DNA of 6,049 nucleotides, taken from the NCBI GenBank assembly GCA_013153375.1, contig JAADEN010000081.1:1-6049 (forward strand). Reading direction: 5' to 3'. Below are positions 1-5,444 of the stretch, in pieces (within the stretch, counting starts at the first letter, position 1; each line of letters starts with the position of its first letter). The position numbers and the translations under genes are program-made. Under the pieces are notes generated by a model. It searched no databases. It was not told the DNA's origin and saw only the letters and a list, made by a program, of their open reading frames with translations. Source of the DNA: Chloroflexota bacterium (lineage in GTDB: Bacteria; Chloroflexota; Anaerolineae; Anaerolineales; DRMV01).

Positions 1-950
1 TGCTGCGGCACCCCGAGGGCGTGCTGCGGGTGCAGGTACGCCGCGGGCTCATCCTGACCGCGGGCGGGTTCGCGCGCAGCCGGCCCCTGCGCCAGCGCTT
101 CCACCGCCCGCCCTCGGACCCGGCCTGGACCGCGGCCGCGACCACCGACACGGGCGACGCGCTCCAGATGGCCGAGGCCGTGGGCGCGGCCCTGGGCCTG
201 ACCGACCGCCTGTGGTGGAATCCCGTGACCCTGGTGCCCGGCTCGGACTACGCCTGGCTGCTGGTCATCGAAAAAGGGCTGCCCGGCGCGCTGCTGGTGG
301 ACCGTTTCGGCCAGCGCTTCGTCAACGAGAGCGCGCCCTATCTGGATGTGGGCCGGGCCATGTACACGCCCGACCGCCGCGGACGGCCCCGGGTGCCCGC
401 GTACCTCATCCTGGACGCCCGGGCCCGGGCCGAGTATCCCCTGGGGCCGCTGCTGCCCGGCAAGTTCCAGCCCTGGTGGGCCGTGCCCGCGCGGCTGAGC
501 GAGACCTGGCTGGTCCGGGCGGACTCCCTCCGCGACCTGGCCCAGCGCCTGGGCATTGATCCCGCGGGCCTGGAGGCCACGGTGGCGCGCTTCAACGCGC
601 ACGCGCGGCAGGGCCGGGACCCCGACTTCGGGCGGGGGCGCAGCGCGTACGACCGCTACTATGCGGACCCGCGCGTGCGGCCCAATCCCGCGCTCGCGCC
701 GTTGGAGCGACCGCCTTTCTACGGGCTGCGGGTCTATCCGGGCGACATGGGCACCCAGGGCGGCCTGGTCCTCACCCCCGAGGGCCAGGTACGCCACCGG
801 CAGGGCGGCGTGATCGCGGGGCTGTACGCCGCGGGCAACACCGCGGCCGCGCCCCTGGGCCCCATCTACCCCGGCGCGGGCGGCACCCTGGGCCCGGCCT
901 TCACCTGGGCCTTCCTGGCCGCGGAGCACGCCACGAACCCCGCGGCCTAA
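1..950 (+). CDS. KstD-like FAD-dependent oxidoreductase, C-terminal part (5' end outside window)
   Basis: The reading frame is open from the left edge (first full codon at position 3) to a TAA at 948-950, giving about 315 visible residues. The N-terminal FAD-binding GxGxxG is not in the window; KstD proteins are about 510-560 residues, so perhaps 200-250 are missing. Visible family hallmarks are GLILTAGGF near the left edge, WWNPV, RFVNESAPY, a DRYYADPRVRPNPALAPLE segment, GDMGTQGGLV, and the C-terminal FAD-contact block GLYAAGN followed by YPGAGGTLGP. This order matches 3-ketosteroid delta-1-dehydrogenases, which introduce a C1-C2 double bond into the steroid A ring using FAD. The Tyr and Gly of YPGAG (codons at 867 and 879) align by spacing with the catalytic Tyr487/Gly491 pair of Rhodococcus KstD1; I infer this from memory of the family. 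Related fumarate reductase-type flavoproteins and delta-4 dehydrogenases share the fold, so the substrate is uncertain. The protein looks soluble. It converges on the HAD gene. Confidence 0.85.
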   Translation, partial: LRHPEGVLRVQVRRGLILTAGGFARSRPLRQRFHRPPSDPAWTAAATTDTGDALQMAEAVGAALGLTDRLWWNPVTLVPGSDYAWLLVIEKGLPGALLVDRFGQRFVNESAPYLDVGRAMYTPDRRGRPRVPAYLILDARARAEYPLGPLLPGKFQPWWAVPARLSETWLVRADSLRDLAQRLGIDPAGLEATVARFNAHARQGRDPDFGRGRSAYDRYYADPRVRPNPALAPLERPPFYGLRVYPGDMGTQGGLVLTPEGQVRHRQGGVIAGLYAAGNTAAAPLGPIYPGAGGTLGPAFTWAFLAAEHATNPAA

Positions 951-953
951 ACC

Positions 954-1811
954 TCACACCGGGCGGCGCGGGCCCGATGGCAAGATGTGCGGCCCGCCGC
1001 GGCGCTTGCGCGCCAGCCAATCCACCACCGCGGTGAAATCGGGCGCGATGAGATGGGGCGGCGGCGACCAGGCATCGGCCTGCTCGCGGGTGGTCACGCC
1101 GCTCAACACCAGCGCGGTGGGGATGCCCAGCCGCTGCGCGCCCAAAATGTCCGTTTCCAGCCGATCGCCCACCATGAGGACTTGCTCCGGGCGGGCGTTG
1201 AGACGCTGCAACGCCAGGCGGAAGAGCCACGGCTCGGGCTTGCCCACGATGGTCGGCGCGACATCCGTCGCGGCCTCCAGCGCGGCCAGCAGCGCGCCCG
1301 CGCCCGGCGCGAGGCCCTGCGGCGTGGGATAGGTGCGGTCGGGGTTGGTGCCCACGAACCACGCGCCCCCGCGGATCGCGTAGGTGGCCCGCTCCAACGC
1401 GGCGTAAGTGCAACTTCGGTCCAGGGCGACCACCACCGCGTCGGCCTGGGGCTGGGCAGTGATGGAAAAACCGGCCTGGGCGATGAGGTCGCGCAACGCG
1501 CCCTCCCCCAGCACATGCACCACCGCGTCGCCCTGGGGCCAGCGTTCGCGCAGTGCGGCCACCGCGGCCAGGGCCGAATTGAGGATGTCCTCCTCTTGGG
1601 CGGGCACGCCAAAACGGGCCAGTTTTTCCACATAGTCCGCGGGGGAGCGGGTCGCGTTGTTGGTGACGAACACCCAGCGCAGGCCCAGGTCCTCCAGGCG
1701 TCGAAACAACGCGGGGAGGTCGCCCAAAGGCTGCGAGCCGCGCCACAAAACACCGTCCATGTCCAAGATCAAACCGACAAGGGAGCGCGGGTGCAAGGCG
1801 GGTTGAGGCAT
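954..1811 (-). CDS. NagD-type HAD-superfamily (class IIA) sugar/aryl phosphatase
   Basis: This is a complete gene of 285 codons plus TGA. All four HAD motifs are present: DMDGVL (Asp17 nucleophile, Asp19 acid/base), VTNN (Thr50), VGKPEP (Lys191) and GDRLETDI (Asp216, Asp221 for Mg2+). The large cap between motifs II and III, and the NN after motif II, place it in subclass IIA with NagD, 4-nitrophenylphosphatase and phosphoglycolate phosphatase-like enzymes. The length is normal or slightly long for the family (250-290), with a basic Pro/Gly-rich tail after about residue 268. It should be a cytosolic Mg2+-dependent phosphomonoesterase; NagD relatives act on nucleoside monophosphates, sugar phosphates or phosphoglycolate, and the substrate cannot be read from sequence. 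The ATG at 1811 is chosen over an in-frame ATG at 1850 because AAGGAG lies 7 nt upstream of it and the 1850 codon sits inside the likely -10 box. It is probably transcribed on its own. Its stop lies 3 bp from that of the convergent flavoprotein gene. Confidence 0.93.
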   Translation of the reverse strand: MPQPALHPRSLVGLILDMDGVLWRGSQPLGDLPALFRRLEDLGLRWVFVTNNATRSPADYVEKLARFGVPAQEEDILNSALAAVAALRERWPQGDAVVHVLGEGALRDLIAQAGFSITAQPQADAVVVALDRSCTYAALERATYAIRGGAWFVGTNPDRTYPTPQGLAPGAGALLAALEAATDVAPTIVGKPEPWLFRLALQRLNARPEQVLMVGDRLETDILGAQRLGIPTALVLSGVTTREQADAWSPPPHLIAPDFTAVVDWLARKRRGGPHILPSGPRRPV

Positions 1812-1818
1812 GTTCAGG

Positions 1819-1824
1819 CTCCTT
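1819..1824 (-). promoter_or_regulatory. Ribosome binding site of the HAD gene
   Basis: AAGGAG read on the minus strand, 7 nt before the ATG at 1811. It decides the start: the upstream in-frame ATG at 1850 has no comparable site and would add 13 basic, Pro-rich residues before the conserved region. Confidence 0.8.
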
Positions 1825-1845
1825 GGAGGGCGTCGTGGCAGCAGT

Positions 1846-1854
1846 ATCATACCA
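1846..1854 (-). promoter_or_regulatory. Candidate extended -10 promoter for the HAD gene
   Basis: On the minus strand the 52-bp gap between the GMC and HAD genes reads TGGTATGAT: a TATGAT hexamer (one mismatch to TATAAT) preceded by the TGn extension. It is AT-richer than its GC-rich surroundings. A start site about 7 nt downstream (near 1839) would give a leader of roughly 28 nt, ending in the AAGGAG site. No convincing -35 box lies at 16-18 bp, which is tolerated by extended -10 promoters. If real, the HAD gene has its own transcription start regardless of read-through from the GMC gene. Confidence 0.5.
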
Positions 1855-1863
1855 CGCCGCGCG

Positions 1864-3420
1864 TCACAACGACAGCAAATACTCGGCCAGCGCGGTGATG
1901 GTCAGGCTGGGATTCACGCCGGGGTTGGCCGGCACCACGCTGCCGTCCACGATGTAGAGCCCGGGGTAGCCGTGGACCTGCCCATCGGGGCCGACCACGC
2001 CGTGGTCCGCGTCGGGGCCCCACGCCGCGCCGCCTAAAATGTGCGCGGTCAGGGGCAAACCCAGGGCTTCCGCGATGGTGCCCATGGCCCGTCCGCCCAG
2101 GTGCTGGGCCAGGGCGCGGGCGACCTCGTGGCCCGCAGCCACGGCCACAGGCGCGGGCGCGGTCGCGTCGGGCTCGACCCACAAGCGGCCCCGCCGCCAA
2201 CGCACATGCAAGCGGTTCTCCTGGGTCTGCATCACCAGCAGGATGACCACCCGCCGGGCCCAGCCGGGCAGGACATACAGGCGCAGCGCGTCCAAGGGAT
2301 GGCGCGCCACCCAGCCCAACGCGGCCAGCAAACGCCGCGCCCGCGAGGCCTCCGGCGCGGGCAGCCCGGGGAAGGACAGCCAGCGCATCAAGTCCGAGCC
2401 CGAAGGATAACGCACGGGCTCGATGCGCGTCACCGCGTCGGCCCGGATGATGGAATTGATGGCCAGGCCGGGGTTGTCCGCATCCTCCAGGGGGTGCGGC
2501 AGCAAGACGCCGTTGAGTTCTTCGGAGTTGGTGCGCACGCCCTCGCCCAGCCGGGGCGACAAGTCGGGCAGCAGGCCCAAGGCGCGGCTGCGGTGCAACA
2601 GGCGCAAAGTGCCCAGCACGCCCGCGGCCACATAGACCCGGCGGGCCAGAACCACGCGCGTCGGGCCGCGACGCAGGCCCCAGGCCGCGCGATGATGCAC
2701 CGCGTAGCGCGCGCCGTCGTCGCGGTGGGGCTTCAAAGGCTCGAGAGCCACGACCTCGCGGCCCGGCTGGATGCGCGCGCCGCCGCGCTCGGCCAGATAA
2801 AGGTAGTTCTTCACCAGGGTGTTCTTGGCGTTCTCGCGGCAGCCGATCATGCAGTGCCCGCAAAAAGTACAGCCCCGTCGCGGCGGCCCCTGGCCGCCAA
2901 AGTAAGGATCCGCCACCTCCTGCCCTGGCAGGCCGAAGAACACCCCCACCTCGGTGGGCCGGAACGACGCTCCGTAGCCGCGCTGCGCGGCAATGCCCGC
3001 CAGAGCGTGATCCACCCGGCTCAAATGCGGGTTGCGCGCCACGCCCAACATGCGCTGGGCGCGGCGATAGAAGGGCCGCAAGCGGGCCTCCCAGTCCACG
3101 CCCGCGGGCCAGCCCGGCAGCCGGAAGAACTCCGCAGCCGGCACCTCCAGCACATTGGCATAGCCCAGGCTCCCGCCGCCCACGCCCACGCCGTGCAGCA
3201 CCACCAGCCCGTTGAGCCACGAAATCTGCAAAATGCCCGTTGCGCCCAGCCGCGGCAGCCACAGGGCCTTCCAGAACGCCAGGTTGGTGCGCGGGAAATC
3301 CTCGTCGCGCCAGCGACGCCCCTTTTCCAGCACCAGCACCGAAGCGCCGCGCTGCACCAGCCGCAGCGCGGCCACGCTGCCGCCAAAACCCGAACCGATC
3401 ACCACGGCATCGTACACCAC
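1864..3420 (-). CDS. ChoD-like GMC-family FAD oxidoreductase (putative cholesterol oxidase-like)
   Basis: This gene has 518 codons plus TGA. The protein opens with a Rossmann FAD site, GSGFGG at residues 9-14, then LEKG. GMC-type GVGVGGGSLGYANV lies at about 77-90. The C-terminal GMC block is HILGGA (His460, equivalent to the active-site His of cholesterol oxidases) and then LYIVDGSVVPANPGVNPSLT with Asn503 in the active-site Asn position. Segments DPYFGG, NAKNTLVKNYL, RTNSE, IEPVRY, VILLVMQ and LTAHILGGA match, as I recall it, Mycobacterium ChoD (Rv3409c), so this is the ChoD-like subgroup. Members are annotated as oxidising a 3-beta-hydroxysterol to a 3-keto product with O2, but the true substrate of the subgroup is unsettled. 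A CxxCxxCxxxC motif lies at residues 184-194. There is no signal peptide, so it is probably cytosolic. The GTG start at 3420 is chosen for its AGGAGG site; a TTG at 3450 would add 10 charged residues without a better site. It lies 75 bp after the permease gene and may share its transcript. Confidence 0.9.
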   Translation of the reverse strand: MVYDAVVIGSGFGGSVAALRLVQRGASVLVLEKGRRWRDEDFPRTNLAFWKALWLPRLGATGILQISWLNGLVVLHGVGVGGGSLGYANVLEVPAAEFFRLPGWPAGVDWEARLRPFYRRAQRMLGVARNPHLSRVDHALAGIAAQRGYGASFRPTEVGVFFGLPGQEVADPYFGGQGPPRRGCTFCGHCMIGCRENAKNTLVKNYLYLAERGGARIQPGREVVALEPLKPHRDDGARYAVHHRAAWGLRRGPTRVVLARRVYVAAGVLGTLRLLHRSRALGLLPDLSPRLGEGVRTNSEELNGVLLPHPLEDADNPGLAINSIIRADAVTRIEPVRYPSGSDLMRWLSFPGLPAPEASRARRLLAALGWVARHPLDALRLYVLPGWARRVVILLVMQTQENRLHVRWRRGRLWVEPDATAPAPVAVAAGHEVARALAQHLGGRAMGTIAEALGLPLTAHILGGAAWGPDADHGVVGPDGQVHGYPGLYIVDGSVVPANPGVNPSLTITALAEYLLSL

Positions 3421-3425
3421 GGTAG

Positions 3426-3432
3426 CCTCCTC
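3426..3432 (-). promoter_or_regulatory. Ribosome binding site of the GMC gene
   Basis: GAGGAGG on the minus strand, 5 nt before the GTG at 3420. It sets the start at that GTG, so that the protein begins MVYDAVVIGSG, only eight residues before the FAD-binding glycines as is usual for this fold. The longer frame starting with TTG at 3450 would place this site inside coding sequence. Confidence 0.75.
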
Positions 3433-3473
3433 GCGCTTGCGTCCGCCCAAGCCCTGGGTGCGGGGGAACGGCT

Positions 3474-3494
3474 CCGCGCGGGCCGGCCGCGCGG
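3474..3494 (-). repeat. GC-only hairpin after the permease stop codon
   Basis: Two copies of the self-complementary octamer CCGCGCGG (3474-3481 and 3487-3494) are separated by five bases, GCCGG on the + strand. They can form an 8-bp all-GC stem starting 1 nt after the permease stop codon (3496-3498). No T-run follows on the minus strand, so it is not a classic intrinsic terminator. It could slow polymerase, protect the upstream mRNA 3' end, or be a chance product of high GC. Confidence 0.4.
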
Positions 3495-3495
3495 C

Positions 3496-4338
3496 TCAAT
3501 CCATGCGCGCGGTCAGCCGCGCGTCCCGGCGGGCGCGGCGCTCCATCACGGCCAGGGTCCAGCGGGCCAGCGCGAGGAAGACCACGGTCATCACGGCCAG
3601 CGCGGCCACCTCGACGCGCACGCTCCACAGGCCGAAAGTGGGCCCGTCGGGGAAGGACAACTGGCGCATGGCGTCCATGCCCAGGGTCAGCGGGATGAGG
3701 GAGCCCGCAGCCGCGGCCCAAAAGGGCAGCGCCTTGACGGGAAAGTAGAAGCCCGAGAGCAGGTACACGGGCTCCTGGGCCAGAGCCGAGATGTGCAGCG
3801 CGCCGCGGCCCGAGAGCAGGAACAGGGACGCGCTGACCATGCCCAGGCCGTACAGGGCGCTCAAAGTGAGCACGAACACGGCCAGCAAGGGCAGCCAGGC
3901 CGTAACTTGAAAGTCCACCCCGAACAGCCACCCGCCCAAGAGCAGGATGGCCGTGGCCCGCGCGGTGGTGTTGGCCATACCGCCCACGGCCATGCCCAGC
4001 AGCAGGGCCATCAGCGGCGCGGGGGACATGATGTAGAGGGGCAGGTTGCCGCTCTGCTTCTCCCAGAACAACTGGGTGGCCATGCCCCACAGCACATTGA
4101 GCCAGAACGCGGTCATCGCGCCGCCCAGGATGACGAAGCCGATGTAGGCCTCGGGCGCGCGCAAGGCCCGATAGACGAACACATACGCGGCCACGGACAT
4201 CAGCGGCAGGACGATGTCGAGCACCAGCCAATCGCGCTGGCGGCGCAGCGCGATGATGCGGGGGAAGGCCCGGCCACGCACCGCGCGCCAGAACAACCGC
4301 CAGCCCGTGGCATAGGGCGGACGCGCCGGCGCGGTCAT
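3496..4338 (-). CDS. ABC-2 type transporter permease subunit
   Basis: This 280-residue integral membrane protein has about six predicted hydrophobic segments, near residues 37-57, 65-86, 110-138, 147-175, 188-220 and 240-262. A positively charged N-terminus (RGRAFPRIIALRRQRDW) suits a cytoplasmic start. The ABC-2 signature before the last helix is clear: LLSGFYFPVKALPFW followed by a small-residue helix and IPLT, as in DrrB/NodJ-type permeases. The C-terminus ERRARRDARLTAR is strongly basic, so probably cytoplasmic. With the upstream ATPase it should form an exporter for lipid, drug, glycan or similar; the cargo cannot be told from sequence. The ATG overlaps the ATPase stop (ATGA), and GGAGG lies 7 nt upstream inside the ATPase gene, so translation is likely coupled. 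The length is normal for the family (240-290). Confidence 0.92.
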   Translation of the reverse strand: MTAPARPPYATGWRLFWRAVRGRAFPRIIALRRQRDWLVLDIVLPLMSVAAYVFVYRALRAPEAYIGFVILGGAMTAFWLNVLWGMATQLFWEKQSGNLPLYIMSPAPLMALLLGMAVGGMANTTARATAILLLGGWLFGVDFQVTAWLPLLAVFVLTLSALYGLGMVSASLFLLSGRGALHISALAQEPVYLLSGFYFPVKALPFWAAAAGSLIPLTLGMDAMRQLSFPDGPTFGLWSVRVEVAALAVMTVVFLALARWTLAVMERRARRDARLTARMD

Positions 4339-5351
4339 GCCGGGGCCTCCGACGGGGTCAGGTCTTCGCCCACCAGGTGCACGAAGACATCCTCCAGGGT
4401 GGGCGCGCGCTTCTCCAGGCTGAGCAGGCGGGCGCGCTGGCGGGTGAGGGCTTCCAGCACCGCGGGCAGCGCGGCGTCGTCGTCCAGGCGCAGGTCTATA
4501 CGCACCGCGGCCGGGCCGACCTGCTGCCGCACGCGGCGCACGCCGGGCAGGGCCTCCAGCGCGGACAGATCCAGCGGCCCGGGGGCCTCGACCCGCAAAC
4601 GGAACAACGCCTCGCCCTGCACCTGACGCTTGAGGTTTTCGGGCGTGTCCAGCGCGATGATGCGCCCGCGGTGGATGATGGCCACCCGGTCGCACAGTTC
4701 CTCGGCTTCGTGCATGTAGTGGGTGGTAAGCAACACAGTGCGGTCGGGCCGGGCCTCCATCCACTGGCGCACGAAGGCCCGCACCTCCCGGGCCGCGTTG
4801 ACATCCAGGCCCAGGGTGGGCTCGTCCAGGAACAGCACCTCGGGCTCGGTCAGAAAGCCGCGGATGATGTTCATCTTCTGCCGCAGCCCGGTGGAGAGTT
4901 CCGACACTTTGGTGTTCAGCCGATCCAGCAGGCCCAGCCGCGCGGCCAGGTCCCGGATGCGGCGGCGGGCCAAATCCGAGGGCATGCCGTGGAACTGGGA
5001 GAACATCCACAGGTTCTCCTCCACGGTGAGCAGGCCGTAGCCCGAAGTCTCGCCGCCCGAGACCATGTTGATGAAGGGCCGCAGTTCCCGGTGCTGGTGG
5101 GCCACATCGTAGCCCAGCACCCAGGCCCGGCCCGAAGTGGGCAGCAGCAGCGTGGTCAGAATCTTGATGAGGGTGCTCTTGCCCGCGCCGTTGGGTCCGA
5201 GCAGGCCGAACAACTCGCCGCGGGGCACGGTGATGTTCACATCGTCCAGCGCGACCAGAGTGTGGCGCTGGCGGCCGCGACGGACCGTGTACTCGCGGCG
5301 CAGATCGCGCGTCGCGATGGCCCAACGCGCGGGGTCATCCTGGGCAGACAT
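4335..5351 (-). CDS. ABC-2 type transporter ATP-binding subunit
   Basis: This 338-residue ATPase has Walker A GPNGAGKST (52-60), an ABC signature in the variant form LSTGLRQKM (152-160), Walker B VLFLDEP (172-178, Glu177 catalytic), D-loop GLD (181-183) and the switch His211 in TTHYMHEAEEL. Residues from about 245 to the end form the extra C-terminal domain common to DrrA/NatA-type exporter ATPases, ending in the usual APTLEDVFVHLVGEDL. The Q-loop region reads INMVSGGETSG (94-104) and lacks the usual glutamine. It should energise the permease encoded immediately downstream, with a 4-nt ATGA overlap. The ATG at 5351 has GGAG 8 nt upstream; the frame is open far upstream, but those residues look non-coding and overlap the Fe-S gene. 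It follows the Fe-S gene by 92 bp, including a hairpin that may separate the two transcripts. Confidence 0.94.
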   Translation of the reverse strand: MSAQDDPARWAIATRDLRREYTVRRGRQRHTLVALDDVNITVPRGELFGLLGPNGAGKSTLIKILTTLLLPTSGRAWVLGYDVAHQHRELRPFINMVSGGETSGYGLLTVEENLWMFSQFHGMPSDLARRRIRDLAARLGLLDRLNTKVSELSTGLRQKMNIIRGFLTEPEVLFLDEPTLGLDVNAAREVRAFVRQWMEARPDRTVLLTTHYMHEAEELCDRVAIIHRGRIIALDTPENLKRQVQGEALFRLRVEAPGPLDLSALEALPGVRRVRQQVGPAAVRIDLRLDDDAALPAVLEALTRQRARLLSLEKRAPTLEDVFVHLVGEDLTPSEAPA

Positions 5352-5411
5352 GGCGCGCACTCCGTTGCAGGGTTTGCTGTGGGGGACGCCCTCCGGGTGG
5401 GCGGGCTTGTC

Positions 5412-5444
5412 AGCATAAGGCGACCCGTTGGGTCGCCTTATGCT
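5412..5444 (-). terminator. 15-bp perfect hairpin at the end of the Fe-S gene (possible terminator)
   Basis: The arms at 5412-5426 and 5430-5444 are perfectly complementary over 15 bp around a 3-nt loop (GTT on the + strand). Read on the minus strand, the first arm begins with the last A of the Fe-S gene's TAA stop (5444-5446). Long, perfect and placed exactly at a gene end, it is very likely functional. However, the minus-strand sequence after it (GACAAGCCC) has no T-run, so it is either a weak or factor-assisted terminator or an mRNA 3'-end protector. On the + strand the following TATTCTGCTT is more T-rich, but no + strand gene leads into it. Confidence 0.55.

Noticed and set aside
1831..1862. 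Imperfect hairpin (GGCGTGG paired with a bulged CCACGACGCC) between the GMC and HAD genes as a GMC terminator
   Set aside because: The loop is 13 nt, the stem is bulged and no T-run follows; the AT-rich loop is better explained as the HAD promoter -10 region.
987..1898. + strand frame of about 303 codons opposite the HAD gene
   Set aside because: Antisense shadow: compositionally biased product without motifs, while the minus strand holds all four HAD motifs in order.
3421..3450. TTG start at 3450 for the GMC protein
   Set aside because: It would add ten charged residues and bury the GAGGAGG site at 3426-3432, which is ideally spaced for the GTG at 3420.
1847..4231. Long minus-strand frame (794 codons) overlapping the GMC and permease genes in another frame
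   Set aside because: The translation is Arg/Gly/Ala/Pro-rich with no recognisable domain, while the alternative frame encodes complete GMC and ABC-2 proteins with their own ribosome binding sites.
2041..4626. Very long + strand open frame (861 codons) opposite the GMC, permease and ATPase genes
   Set aside because: Its product is low-complexity, rich in Gln, His, Arg, Gly and Ala with no family motifs, and it runs antisense to three genes with clear domains. High-GC DNA yields few stop codons in this antisense frame.
5387..5403. Small inverted repeat CGCCC/GGGCG with a 7-nt loop upstream of the ATPase gene
   Set aside because: A 5-bp GC stem is expected by chance at this base composition, and no second signal supports a regulatory role.
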